A stretch of DNA of 64,000 bases from Streptomyces cellulosae (GTDB taxonomy: Bacteria; Actinomycetota; Actinomycetes; Streptomycetales; Streptomycetaceae), in the NCBI RefSeq assembly GCF_000721105.1, contig NZ_JOEV01000041.1, positions 5,535 to 69,534 on the forward strand. Reading direction: 5' to 3'. The notes below the pieces were generated by a model. It did no database searches. It saw nothing but the letters and a program-made list of their open reading frames with translations, and was not told where the DNA came from. The position numbers were made by a program, and so were the translations under genes. Of this stretch, positions 50,426-59,036 are shown one piece after another (position 1 is the stretch's first letter; every line of letters starts with the position of its first letter).

Positions 50426-52289
50426 CCGCGCGGAGCGTCAGCTGCGGTTCGCCGTGGGCGTCGTCCGGCCCGAGGACCGCGGTGAAGGCGTCGGTGCGCA
50501 CGGTCAGACCCTCCTCGGCCCGCTCCACCGAGACCGTGATGGGCTCCTCGGTGCCGTAGCACACCGCGAAGACGTGCAGGTCGTCCGGCGCGTGGGTGAT
50601 CGGGCCGGCCTCCAGGGCCGTGGAGCCGGCCAGGTGCCGCCAGCCCTCGTCAGGGTTGCCGTATCCGCGCGGGTCCTCGGCAAGGGCGAACGCGGCTTGC
50701 TCCTGGGTGAGTTCGGAGCGGGCGTCGAAGTGCTCCGCGCCCTTGTGCTCGGGGTGGGTCAGGCGCAGAGGGCCCGCCGAGGAGACGGCCGCGTGGGCCG
50801 TGCGGCGGACCCGGTCGCCGTCGTCCTCGGCGTACGGCAGACCGGCCAGCAGGTACGGCGTTCCGTCCAGGCGCTCGACGGCGACCGTGGTCCACAGGGT
50901 CGTGCCGTCGGTGACGTACAGCGAGCGCACATGACGCAGGACGTGGTCGCGGCCGACGACCGGCTTGGTGACCAGCTTGGCCGTCAGGCCGTGGGCGCGG
51001 ACGTCACGGACGCGGACCTCGCCCATGGGGCGGCACAGCAGGAAGCCGTCCGTGACGGGACCGAAGCCGTGCTGGCGGTTGACGGCGGCGGGCAGGCAGT
51101 AGGTGCCGCCCGCCTCGACCACCGCCGGTGTCATCCGGTCGTCGAAGGCCACCGAGACCGTGCCCGCGCGCAGTTGGTGCCGGGCGGCCGCGGTGGGCGG
51201 TTCGCGGTGCCAGCGCGTGCTGTCCTGGATCTGCCAGACCAGCATCCACGCGAAGTGGCCGTCGACGCCGCCGTCCGCCTTGACCGCGTGCCGGGCCCAG
51301 CGGCTGTCGCCCCGGTAGCGGCCCAGGTCGGAACCGATCCGGCGGCTGAAGTAGCGCAGTCCGAGCACGGACTCGAAAGCGGAGTGCTGCTCGCTGTAGC
51401 GGGGGCCGCCGTTGTCGAAACCGCCGTTGGTCAGGCGGGCGTCGATGTAGCGGGCCAGCGCGTCGCCGTCCTCGGCGAAGATCTCCTCGCCGCTGACCCG
51501 GTGGGCCTGCGCGAGGAAGGACAGGGAGATCGGGCCGTAGTTGTTGTCGTAGGCGCCGCCGTGCTCGGGGGGCAGCAGGGCGCCCCGGTCCCGTACCCGG
51601 TGGGCGCGGATCTCGTCGGTGTACAGCTCCAGCGCCCGGGCGCGGACCGGTCCGGCCTCTCGGGGCGGCAGATGGCGGGCCAGCATCAGGCCGCCGACCA
51701 CGCAGCCGATCGCCTGGTTGCCGGCCTCCTGTGGGTTGAAGAATGTCGCCTCGGTCAGCCAGCGCCAGTAGCCGTGCGCCACAGCCAGCAGCTCGGCCCG
51801 CTGTCCGTCCTCGACCAGACCGTCGGCCTGGTCGAGGACGTTGACCGCCTGGAGGAGCGCCCACACCGTGCTCGGCCAGTCACCGATGGGGTGCGCGCCG
51901 GCTGCGAGGGTGTAACGGGCGTACGGGAAAGCGGAGTTGCGGACCCTCAGGTTCGGGTAGCCGGGGTTGTCCTCGCTGTACACCCGCTCGTTCAGGTGAA
52001 AGGCGAGGCTGCGGTGCACCGCCTCCGGCAGGCGCGGGTCCTTGCCGCCCTGCCAGGCCAGCGCCAGCAGCGAGGTGATTCCGAGCGAGGTGTCGCCGAT
52101 GTCGTCCACGCAGTCGGGGTGTTCGAGGTTGCCCTCCGGCGTGAGCCGGGCCAGGGCCTGCTCGACGACGCCGGCGAGGACGGCGTCGTACGCCTCCGGA
52201 GTGTCCGGCAGGTCGTGCAGCGGGCCGCGCTGGTGCGTGAGGTGCACGGGAGGGGGCGTGAGGTGCACGGGAGGGGGCGTGAGGTGCAC
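50415..52289 (-). CDS. large cytoplasmic protein of unknown family, predicted (alpha/alpha)-toroid plus beta-sandwich carbohydrate enzyme
   Basis: 624 residues from GTG at 52289 (AAGGG 9-10 nt upstream). The N-terminus consists of V-H-L-T-P-P-P repeats encoded by a 21-bp tandem repeat that supplies three in-frame GTG codons. Residues ~40-330 are helical with motifs C-V-D-D-I-G-D-T-S-L-G-I, Q-E-A-G-N-Q-A-I-G-C-V, E-H-G-G-A-Y-D-N-N-Y-G and N-G-G-P-R-Y-S-E-Q-H-S, recalling toroid lyases/hydrolases. The rest is beta-rich. No signal peptide, so it should act on imported material. Last gene of the sugar ABC operon. I cannot assign a family with confidence. Confidence 0.7.
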   Translation of the reverse strand: MHLTPPPVHLTPPPVHLTHQRGPLHDLPDTPEAYDAVLAGVVEQALARLTPEGNLEHPDCVDDIGDTSLGITSLLALAWQGGKDPRLPEAVHRSLAFHLNERVYSEDNPGYPNLRVRNSAFPYARYTLAAGAHPIGDWPSTVWALLQAVNVLDQADGLVEDGQRAELLAVAHGYWRWLTEATFFNPQEAGNQAIGCVVGGLMLARHLPPREAGPVRARALELYTDEIRAHRVRDRGALLPPEHGGAYDNNYGPISLSFLAQAHRVSGEEIFAEDGDALARYIDARLTNGGFDNGGPRYSEQHSAFESVLGLRYFSRRIGSDLGRYRGDSRWARHAVKADGGVDGHFAWMLVWQIQDSTRWHREPPTAAARHQLRAGTVSVAFDDRMTPAVVEAGGTYCLPAAVNRQHGFGPVTDGFLLCRPMGEVRVRDVRAHGLTAKLVTKPVVGRDHVLRHVRSLYVTDGTTLWTTVAVERLDGTPYLLAGLPYAEDDGDRVRRTAHAAVSSAGPLRLTHPEHKGAEHFDARSELTQEQAAFALAEDPRGYGNPDEGWRHLAGSTALEAGPITHAPDDLHVFAVCYGTEEPITVSVERAEEGLTVRTDAFTAVLGPDDAHGEPQLTLRAVSG

Positions 52290-52292
52290 GGG
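52237..52292 (-). repeat. 21-bp tandem repeat, 2.7 copies, over the start of the 50415-52289 gene
   Basis: Units 52237-52257, 52258-52278 and partial 52279-52292, each GTGAGGTGCACGGGAGGGGG plus C. On the minus strand each unit contains GTG-CAC-CTC-ACG in frame, so copy-number change shifts the N-terminus by seven residues without frameshift. Confidence 0.95.
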
Positions 52293-52338
52293 GATCAACC
52301 CTTCATGCCTGGGGTGGCCTGGGCGTGGTTCGTCGGGG

Positions 52339-54057
52339 TCACACGACGGGTGCGGGCCGGCGGGCGCGCAGTGCGACGGTCAGTGTGTGCGGGCCGTGTC
52401 CGCCGATGTAGACGCGGTTCCCGGTCGTTGCGTCGGTGCCGCCCACCACGGTGTAGTCCTGGCCCGGGTCGTAGCGCAGTACGTCGCTCCGGTCCGGTCC
52501 GGCGAGCGGTTCGCCCGTCTCGACGGCGGCCTCGACCCGGATCTCGTCGTCGCCGACGCGATAGGTCAACGGCTCGGTCGTCAGGCACCAGCGTCCGTCG
52601 CCGAGCGGTACGGCGCCCTGCGGCTCGCCGCCCGGCCGGAAGGTCAGTTCGAGGGCCCAGGGCACCGGTGGGCCGCTGATGTCGATCCGCAGGTCGACCC
52701 CGTCCTCCCGCAGGTCGACCTCGACTCGGGTCGTGTGGGAGACCTCGTCCTGAGGGCGGTCGGGGAAGGCCATCGCCGCGGAGAAGCGGCCCTCGTCCAC
52801 CAGGCGGTAGGCGCCGTCGTCGCGCCTCCGGTCCTTCGGGAGCGGCTGGTAGTAGGCGGTCGTGAGGGTCTGGGTGAGCCGGTACCGGTTGTCGGCGAGC
52901 TGTTCCATGTCGGCGGCGCGGAACGGGCCCAGGTCGAAGAACACCCGCGAGAGGCGGACCGCGTCGAGGACGGCGGCACCGGCGAACAGGCGCAGGAAAG
53001 TGGGGTTGCAGGCGAGGCCCGAGCGGATGCGCCGGTGCTCGGGCACGTCGGAGCCGCCGTACACCACCGTGTGCGCCGTGGCCGAGGCGTGTGCGGCGAG
53101 GCCTGCCGTGGGGAGGTACCGGCCGCGCGGGAGCTTCTCCGCGTCCGGGGCCGGCAGGGCGCGGCACAGGTCAGGGGTGAGGAGGGTCTCGGCGAGCAGG
53201 TCGGGGTCGTCGATGCCGTCGGCGGCCGCCAGCCGCGCCACCCGGGCGAAGTCGCCCCTGCCGGTGCGGATCGCGAGCAGCCGGTAGTGCGGCAGGTAGG
53301 GCCACAGCGGGAACGAAAGCTTCTGGTCCTGGCGGCGCGAGTGGACGGTCTCCACCGTGCCGTCCGGCCTGATCAGGTCCAAGGTCGTGGCGAGGTTGCG
53401 TTCGACGGCGTCCAGCAGGTCGGTACGCCCGAGGACCTCGGCCAGCAACAGCAGCGACGGGTTGGTCACGAGGGACGCGTAGACGGCGCTCCGTTCCGAG
53501 TACAGGCCCTCCGCGTCGATGTCGACGCCCTCGGCGAGCCACTCCTCGACGCGGTCGAGCAGCCGGTCGTCCGGGAACGACCGGTGCAGCCGGGCCAGCG
53601 CCGCACACAGCTCCCAGCGGTGGTTCGGGGTGTGCACCCCACCGGCCAGGAGACTGCCCAAGGCGGCGCCGGCGATCTCGGCGAGCGCGGCCGTGACGTC
53701 CCCCAGTTCCGGCCCCGCGCCGGCGGCGAGGACGTGCGCGTCGCACACGTCGTTGACGGTGAACGCGGAGTCGGGCGGTGACTGCACGTTGTCACCGCCG
53801 GCGAAGAGTCCGGTGGGTGTCTGTACGGCCCGCAGGGCGCGGAGATGGGTCATCGCGGCGGCGATGGCCTGCCTGCTGCCGTGCAGGGCCGAGTCCGGGG
53901 AGCGGTATGCCGCGACCAGGGTCTTCACCCGGCGCGCCAGACCACGGTGCGGCACACCGGCGGGTTCCTCCTGGGGGCCGGCCGCCAGCGGGGCGGCCGG
54001 CCGGTCGGCGGCGCGGGCCGCCGCGCGGAGGAACTCGTGGTCGAGCGGGGTGGGCAA
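52339..54057 (-). CDS. cytoplasmic protein of unknown family, heparinase/toroid-lyase-like; TTG start
   Basis: 572 residues if started at TTG 54057, which follows AAGGA with 7-nt spacing and lies 3 bp after the permease stop. Helical part to ~residue 330: V-N-D-V-C-D-A-H near 75, V-H-T-P-N-H-R-W-E-L-C-A-A-L near 125, G-L-Y-S-E-R-S-A-V-Y near 165, H-S-R-R-Q-D-Q near 210. These T-P-N-H-R-W and R-R-Q-D motifs look like an active-site cleft of an (alpha/alpha) toroid. The C-terminal ~230 residues are beta-strand rich. No signal peptide. Position behind sugar permeases suggests processing of imported oligosaccharides, perhaps uronate-containing. Family uncertain. Confidence 0.72.
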   Translation of the reverse strand: MPTPLDHEFLRAAARAADRPAAPLAAGPQEEPAGVPHRGLARRVKTLVAAYRSPDSALHGSRQAIAAAMTHLRALRAVQTPTGLFAGGDNVQSPPDSAFTVNDVCDAHVLAAGAGPELGDVTAALAEIAGAALGSLLAGGVHTPNHRWELCAALARLHRSFPDDRLLDRVEEWLAEGVDIDAEGLYSERSAVYASLVTNPSLLLLAEVLGRTDLLDAVERNLATTLDLIRPDGTVETVHSRRQDQKLSFPLWPYLPHYRLLAIRTGRGDFARVARLAAADGIDDPDLLAETLLTPDLCRALPAPDAEKLPRGRYLPTAGLAAHASATAHTVVYGGSDVPEHRRIRSGLACNPTFLRLFAGAAVLDAVRLSRVFFDLGPFRAADMEQLADNRYRLTQTLTTAYYQPLPKDRRRDDGAYRLVDEGRFSAAMAFPDRPQDEVSHTTRVEVDLREDGVDLRIDISGPPVPWALELTFRPGGEPQGAVPLGDGRWCLTTEPLTYRVGDDEIRVEAAVETGEPLAGPDRSDVLRYDPGQDYTVVGGTDATTGNRVYIGGHGPHTLTVALRARRPAPVV

Positions 54058-54059
54058 GG

Positions 54060-54962
54060 TCAGTCCTTCAGTCCGGCGTTGATGTCGGCACCCATGACGT
54101 AGCGCTGGAAGACCAGGAAGATGGCGATCAGAGGGATCATGGAGATGACCGATGCGCCGAGCAGTACCGACCAGTTGATGTTCTGCGCGCCGACGATGCT
54201 CTGGATGCCGATCTGCACGGTGAATTTGTTCGGGTCGTTGAGCATCAGCAGCGGCCAGATGTAGTCGTTCCACCGCCACTGGAAGGACAGGATGGCGAGG
54301 GTCAGCATGATGGGCCGGGAGAGCGGCACCATGATCCGCAGGAAGATCGACAGTTCGCGGGCGCCGTCGATGCGCGCGGCTTCCACGAGTTCGTCGGGAA
54401 CCGTCAGGAAGAACTGGCGGAACATGAAGCATCCGGTCGCGGTGAGCACGGCCGGGAGGATGATGCCGGCGAACGAGTTGTAGAGGCCGAGGTTGCGGAC
54501 CACCAGGAACTCAGGGGCGAGCATGACCTCGGACGGCAGCATCGTGGTGGCCAGGATGCAGAGGAAGAAGACCTTGAGCCACTTGTTGTCGTACTTGGCC
54601 AGCGCGTACCCGGTGCAGCAGCTGACACCCACGGTGAGGATCGTCGTGATCACGCACACGATGGCCGTGTTGATGAAGTACTGGGAGAAGTTGGCACTGT
54701 CCCACGCTGCCTTGAAACCCGACAGGGTGGGGTTGTGCGGCACCAGTGTCAGCGGATAGGAGAACAGGTCGCTGGACGGCTTGAGGGAGCTGAGGATGAA
54801 CCACAGCACCGGCAGCCCGTACAGGCACGCCAGGATCCACAGCAGTGTCGTCGCGGGCACCGCCCGCCGGAGCCCACCGCTGCCCGAGCCGCGGGGCCGC
54901 TTCTTGGAGACGGCCCGTCCGGCATCGGCGTCGACCGGGCGTGGCATGTCTGTGGTTGTCAT
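54060..54962 (-). CDS. carbohydrate ABC transporter permease (MalG-like, CUT1)
   Basis: 300 residues from ATG at 54962, overlapping the stop of the first permease (ATGA). Six membrane helices after a basic ~35-residue N-terminus. The EAA loop reads E-L-V-E-A-A-R-I-D-G-A-R-E-L-S-I-F-L-R-I-M-V-P-L, the ATPase contact site. Typical MalG-type periplasmic P2 region follows. No ATPase gene is in the operon; streptomycetes energise many CUT1 importers with the shared ATPase MsiK. Confidence 0.95.
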   Translation of the reverse strand: MTTTDMPRPVDADAGRAVSKKRPRGSGSGGLRRAVPATTLLWILACLYGLPVLWFILSSLKPSSDLFSYPLTLVPHNPTLSGFKAAWDSANFSQYFINTAIVCVITTILTVGVSCCTGYALAKYDNKWLKVFFLCILATTMLPSEVMLAPEFLVVRNLGLYNSFAGIILPAVLTATGCFMFRQFFLTVPDELVEAARIDGARELSIFLRIMVPLSRPIMLTLAILSFQWRWNDYIWPLLMLNDPNKFTVQIGIQSIVGAQNINWSVLLGASVISMIPLIAIFLVFQRYVMGADINAGLKD

Positions 54963-55870
54963 CGGTTCTCCACCCGCCGGTTGACGATCAGCTGGATGAT
55001 CGCGACGGCCATCAGGATGAGCATGAGCACGAACGACGCGGCGCTCGCGTAGCCGATCTGGCCCCGTTTGAAGCCGGTCTCGTAGATGTACTGGACCATC
55101 AGGTTGTTCGACGTTCCGGGTCCGCCGTTGTTGAGGGCGACGAAGACCGGGTATTCCTTCATCGCGTTGATCGTGTTGAGCAGGATGACGATGAACGAGG
55201 TGGGCGCGATGCTCGGCAGCGTGATGCTGATGAACTGGCGCCATGGTCCGGCGCCGTCGAGCGAGGCCGCCTCGTAGTACGACACCGGTACGTTCTTGAT
55301 CGCCGCGATGAACAGCAGCATCGAGAAACCCGTCCAGGCCCAGGATGCCGCCATCACCACGACCAGCAACGACAGGTCCGCGTTCGACTGCCACGGAACG
55401 GCACTTCCGCCGAGCTTCTCGATGACGTAATTGACCAGTCCGAAGTTCTCACCGAACAGCCACCGCCACAGGACACCCACGACGATGGGCGACAGAAGCC
55501 ACGGGATGAAGAAGATGACGCGGGCGACCGACGCGCCCTTGGCGTGCTTGCTCACCACCAAGTTGGCGGCGAGCAGCGAGAGCGCGAAGTTCAGCGGAAC
55601 GAAGAGCACGGCGTACAGCAGCGTCCGGGCCAGCGCGTCGTAGAAGGTGGAGTCCCCGAACAGGTTGTGGTAGTTGTCCAGTCCGACGAACTGGAACACC
55701 CCCACACCCGTGTAGTTCGTGAAGGAGTAGACGAGCCCGATCACCGCCGGCCAGACGAAGAACAGCGCGAAGAGCACGACATTGGCCGCGATGAGGACGA
55801 GCGGCGCAAGGGTGTACTTACTGCGTCTCCTGGGCGGGCTCGCGGACACGTCCGAGGCGCGTATTGTCAT
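54959..55870 (-). CDS. carbohydrate ABC transporter permease (MalF-like, CUT1)
   Basis: 303 residues from ATG at 55870, preceded by AGGAAG. Six membrane helices; first helix L-I-A-A-N-V-V-L-F-A-L-F-F-V-W-P-A. The EAA-type loop is S-Y-Y-E-A-A-S-L-D-G-A-G-P-W-R-Q-F-I-S-I-T-L-P. Forms the channel together with the next gene, with which it overlaps by 4 bp. Confidence 0.95.
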   Translation of the reverse strand: MTIRASDVSASPPRRRSKYTLAPLVLIAANVVLFALFFVWPAVIGLVYSFTNYTGVGVFQFVGLDNYHNLFGDSTFYDALARTLLYAVLFVPLNFALSLLAANLVVSKHAKGASVARVIFFIPWLLSPIVVGVLWRWLFGENFGLVNYVIEKLGGSAVPWQSNADLSLLVVVMAASWAWTGFSMLLFIAAIKNVPVSYYEAASLDGAGPWRQFISITLPSIAPTSFIVILLNTINAMKEYPVFVALNNGGPGTSNNLMVQYIYETGFKRGQIGYASAASFVLMLILMAVAIIQLIVNRRVENR

Positions 55871-55940
55871 CTTCCTGACTCCGTGCTGGTGGAATGGATT
55901 GCTGTGGGCTCACGCCATGAGCTCGGCATCACATGGGCGC

Positions 55941-55982
55941 CAGGGCCGGGCGGTGGTGTCTCGACTCCGCCGCCCGGCCCTG
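55941..55982 (-). other. strong intercistronic hairpin after the sugar-binding protein gene
   Basis: A 16-bp stem with one G-T pair (55941-55956 with 55967-55982) and a 10-nt loop, 10 bp after the binding-protein stop and 71 bp before the permease start. Such hairpins after binding-protein genes usually protect the 5' mRNA segment or attenuate read-through, so that the binding protein is made in excess. Confidence 0.75.
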
Positions 55983-55991
55983 TGACCTACG

Positions 55992-57314
55992 TCAGCCGCC
56001 GACCTGCTGGTTGTAGCCGTCCACGATGTTCTGCAGGGCCTTGTCGGCCGACTGCTGGCCGTTGATCGCCTTGCCGAGCTCCGTCTTGGTCGGGTCCTCG
56101 GTGAGGCTCTTGCCCTTCAGCACCCAGTTCGTCTGCGCGGTGTTGAAGTACCCGGAGATCGGGGCGTAGAGCGGGATCGACTCGTTGTACAGCTTGAACG
56201 CCGCCTGCGCCGCCTCGGAGGTGAAGGGGTACTTCGGGTTCAGACCGCTCTCGACGGGCAGGAACCCGGACGCCTCGCACAGCGCCTGGTAGTGGGCCGG
56301 CTCGTACAGCCAGGACAGGAACTTCGTCGCGGCGGTGGCCGCGTCGCCGTTGTTGTTGAAGCCCACCGTCAGACCGCCACTGTTGACGTCGCTGGCCTGC
56401 ACCGGCTGGGCGGGAGTCGGGACGCTCGCCCAGTCGAACTTCTTGATGCTCTCCGCGAAGGCGGGAACCTGCCACACGCCGGACCAGTAGGCGACCACGT
56501 CACCGCTCTGGAACATGGCCGCCGGGTCGGCGCCGCTCGTCCACACGGACTTCGGCATGGTCTTGTCGTCGTTCCATCCGACGAAGGTGTTCACGGCCTT
56601 CTTGGTCGCCGCGTCCGCCGAGAACTTGCCGGAGGAGTCGGCGTGGATGTACTTCCCGCCCATCTCGTACACCATGGCGCGGAGCCGGGACGGCGACTGG
56701 TCGAACGTCAGGGAGTACTTGGCGCCGGTCTTCTCGCGGACCTTGTTCGCCGCGGCGATGAAGTCGGTCCAGGTCCAGGTCTTCTGGGGCGAGGCCGGGA
56801 AGGAGACGCCGGCCTTCTTGAACAGCGTCTGGTTGATGAACAGGCCGGACGCGGTGACGTCCGAGGGGATGGCCAGCACCTTCCCGGACGAGTCCTTGGC
56901 GAGGAAGTTGGCGTTGATCTTGTTGCTCTTGTTGTTGGCGATGGAGCTGAGGTCGATCAGCTTGCTCGACCAGATCGGGTCCAGCGCCGGCACGGTCGCC
57001 ACGTCGGGCAGGGAGTTCGCCTGCGCGGCGTTGTGCAGCTTCGTCGAGTAGCCGTCGTAGGGGATGTTGACGAGCTTGACGTTGACGCCCTTTTCCTTCT
57101 TGTACTGCGCCACCATCTTCTTCCAGCCCGCGTCCTGCCCCGGAACCGTGGAGATCCAGAACGTCAGCGACTTGGCGTTCCCGCCCGAGCCGGATCCCGA
57201 CCCGCAGGCGGAGAGCAGCAGGGCACCTGCCGTGGCCACGGCAGCGAGGGGAACCAGGCGGCGCATGCCGCCGCGGCCGAGTCGGCGGGAGCGCCGCACA
57301 CCCACAGTGGTCAT
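55992..57314 (-). CDS. extracellular sugar-binding lipoprotein (ABC importer)
   Basis: 440 residues from ATG at 57314 (AAGGGA upstream). Lipoprotein signal with basic N-terminus and lipobox L-L-S-A-C, Cys37 lipidated. The mature protein has the type I sugar-binding fold: L-T-F-W-I-S-T-V-P-G near 50, W-K-K-M-V-A-Q-Y-K-K-E, N-I-P-Y-D-G-Y-S-T-K-L, and the late aromatic W-S-G-V-W-Q-V-P. Longer than average CUT1 binding proteins are typical for oligosaccharide ligands. Ligand unknown. First gene of the five-gene importer operon. Confidence 0.93.
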   Translation of the reverse strand: MTTVGVRRSRRLGRGGMRRLVPLAAVATAGALLLSACGSGSGSGGNAKSLTFWISTVPGQDAGWKKMVAQYKKEKGVNVKLVNIPYDGYSTKLHNAAQANSLPDVATVPALDPIWSSKLIDLSSIANNKSNKINANFLAKDSSGKVLAIPSDVTASGLFINQTLFKKAGVSFPASPQKTWTWTDFIAAANKVREKTGAKYSLTFDQSPSRLRAMVYEMGGKYIHADSSGKFSADAATKKAVNTFVGWNDDKTMPKSVWTSGADPAAMFQSGDVVAYWSGVWQVPAFAESIKKFDWASVPTPAQPVQASDVNSGGLTVGFNNNGDAATAATKFLSWLYEPAHYQALCEASGFLPVESGLNPKYPFTSEAAQAAFKLYNESIPLYAPISGYFNTAQTNWVLKGKSLTEDPTKTELGKAINGQQSADKALQNIVDGYNQQVGG

Positions 57315-57588
57315 CTTCGATCCCTTTTCGTCATTGCGGAAGAAGCACGGCGCCAGCCGAGGCGGCACGGGTGCATTGTGCAGGGAGTTTCGCTTTCCGG
57401 GGGCACGGCCTCGCCCGGCCGCGTCGCCTTGACGGGTGGGGTCCCCGGCCATGACGGCCGGCGTCGCACAAGCACGCCCTCGTGCGGCTGCCGTACTTCT
57501 CGTACGGGCGGGAGGCTCACCCGGAGTCGGCGTCCCGGCCGACTTAGAAAGCGCTTGTCCGGACATTGGCAGATCGAGTCGGAAGCCG
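57315..57588 (-). promoter_or_regulatory. operator/promoter region of the importer operon with LacI-type site
   Basis: AGAAAGCGCTTGTC at 57547-57560 (plus strand) is a nearly symmetric site around AAGCGCTT, the form bound by LacI-family regulators (CG-centred). On the minus strand TTGACG begins at 57588, exactly at the end of the ROK gene, followed by 17 bp and CCAATG. The leader to the ATG would then be long. The regulator encoded beside it is ROK, not LacI, so either the site is served from elsewhere or its resemblance is chance. Confidence 0.4.
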
Positions 57589-58731
57589 TCAATCCTTCGC
57601 CCCCGCGGCCTCGGTCACGGTTTGGACTCCTCGGGAGACCGCGAGCCGGGCGGCGCCCACGACGGTGCCGAGATCGCCGACGGTGCTGCTGACGACTTCG
57701 GTGGGCCAGCTCAGCCGCCCCAGCTCGGCCCGCACACCGGGCAGGAGCTGCGGATCCGCGCCGGTGCTGCCGCCCAGGACGATCAGTCCCGGGTCGAGTA
57801 CGGCGGTCACCGCGGCGGCGAGGCGGCCCACGTCCGAGGCGTGGCGGGCGACGACGGCGCGGGCCGCGGCGTGGCCCCCTCCGGCGAGGGCGAAGAGCTG
57901 GTCGGCGGTGCGCGGACAGGGTCCGTCGGCGTCCCGCCAGGCCGCGGCGGCCCGGCGCAGAAGGGAGCGGGCGCCGATGTACTCCTCCAGCGCCTCCTGG
58001 CGGGGCTCACGGCCGTCGTCCCAGGGGTAGGGCAGCCGGGCCAGCTCTCCGGCGGCCCCGTTGGCTCCGCGCAGCACCCGCCCGCCGACCACGATGCCGA
58101 GGCCGATACCCACGCCGATCCGCAGATAGCCGAAGGTGTGACGGCCGCGGGCGGCGCCCTGGTGCAGTTCCGCGAGCGCGGCGCAGTTGACGTTGTTCTC
58201 GAGGTGGACGGGCACGCCCGGCGGCAGGGCGACGGCCATGGCGTCGAAGAGGGGGCCCGCCTTGGCGGTGGCGGGGCGCATCCCGCCCTCCTTCCGCGGC
58301 GCGGTGACATCGCCGACAGCGACGACGATGGCGCGCAGCGGGGCGTCGGCGGGCAGCGTGTCGAGGGCCTCGCGCACCACGTCGGCGGCCGCTTCCCGGG
58401 CCCCGGTGGCCTCGGCGAGGAGGGTGCCGTCCAGGCCGCAGCCACGCACCCGGGTGCGGGCGGGTCCCAGGTCGACGGCGAGTACGGCGCCGGCGGCCGG
58501 GCCGAGCCGGTACACGGCGGCGGTGCGGCCGGTGCCGCTGGAGGAGGTGCCGGAGTGGGCGGCGAGGCGGGCACTCTCCAGTTCCACGACGGCGGAGGAC
58601 ACCGTCGGCTTGGACAGGCCCGCCAGGCTCGCGAGCTGCGGCCGGGTCGCCGTACCCGCCCCGGCGAGCACGGCGAACACCGCGCTGGCGCTCTCGGTCA
58701 GGCGCGGGGTCTTCACCACGTCGTGTTCCAC
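57589..58731 (-). CDS. ROK-family transcriptional repressor
   Basis: 380 residues from GTG at 58731 (GGGAG upstream). MarR-like winged helix at ~10-70 (T-R-P-Q-L-A-S-L-A-G-L-S-K-P-T-V-S-S-A-V). ROK sugar-kinase-like domain follows: V-L-A-V-D-L-G-P-A-R-T-R near 90; E-N-N-V-N-C-A-A-L-A-E near 190; I-G-V-G-I-G-L-G-I near 220. The Cys-rich zinc motif of bona fide ROK kinases is absent, as usual for regulators without kinase activity. Domain plan and setting (CUT1 importer, kinase-like ATPase) resemble the CsnR/csn locus for glucosamine oligomers, but gene content differs. Confidence 0.92.
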   Translation of the reverse strand: MEHDVVKTPRLTESASAVFAVLAGAGTATRPQLASLAGLSKPTVSSAVVELESARLAAHSGTSSSGTGRTAAVYRLGPAAGAVLAVDLGPARTRVRGCGLDGTLLAEATGAREAAADVVREALDTLPADAPLRAIVVAVGDVTAPRKEGGMRPATAKAGPLFDAMAVALPPGVPVHLENNVNCAALAELHQGAARGRHTFGYLRIGVGIGLGIVVGGRVLRGANGAAGELARLPYPWDDGREPRQEALEEYIGARSLLRRAAAAWRDADGPCPRTADQLFALAGGGHAAARAVVARHASDVGRLAAAVTAVLDPGLIVLGGSTGADPQLLPGVRAELGRLSWPTEVVSSTVGDLGTVVGAARLAVSRGVQTVTEAAGAKD

Positions 58732-58869
58732 AGTTCTCCCACACGGGTCAAGGCCGCGTTCCCGGTCCGAACGGCTCTGCGGGCGCGGCGCTGAGATGCC
58801 CTGGCGCCGCGGTTCCCGCCCCCGCGGCGGCCCGTGGGACCGCCCCGGTGGTCGAGTGCGCGAAGCCTC

Positions 58870-58909
58870 TTGACACGCACTGTACTTCGTTAGTTAACTT
58901 CCTAACGAA
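58870..58909 (+). promoter_or_regulatory. promoter with overlapping ROK-type operator
   Basis: TTGACA at 58870-58875, 17-bp spacer, GTTAAC at 58893-58898. TTCGTTAG (58886-58893) and CTAACGAA (58902-58909) form a perfect 8-bp inverted repeat, spacer 8, covering the -10. ROK repressors favour TTAGTTAAC-like sites. Binding here would close the kinase promoter and could also control the divergent ROK gene 139 bp away. Confidence 0.65.
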
Positions 58910-59036
58910 CGTCACGGTACTCGCCTGCCGTGCCCGTCAGAAGCCCGTCCCGGGGCTTCCCTAGGCCATCAACTCCCCATCCTCCAGGCACGGTTCGCCC
59001 GCCGTCGCAGCCAAGCGCAACGACGAAAGAGGATTC

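Noticed and set aside
57589..58731. Assignment of the ROK protein as CsnR, regulator of the chitosanase gene
   Set aside because: Domain plan and context are alike, but operon content differs and its local palindrome does not match the chitosanase operator, so I did not use the name.
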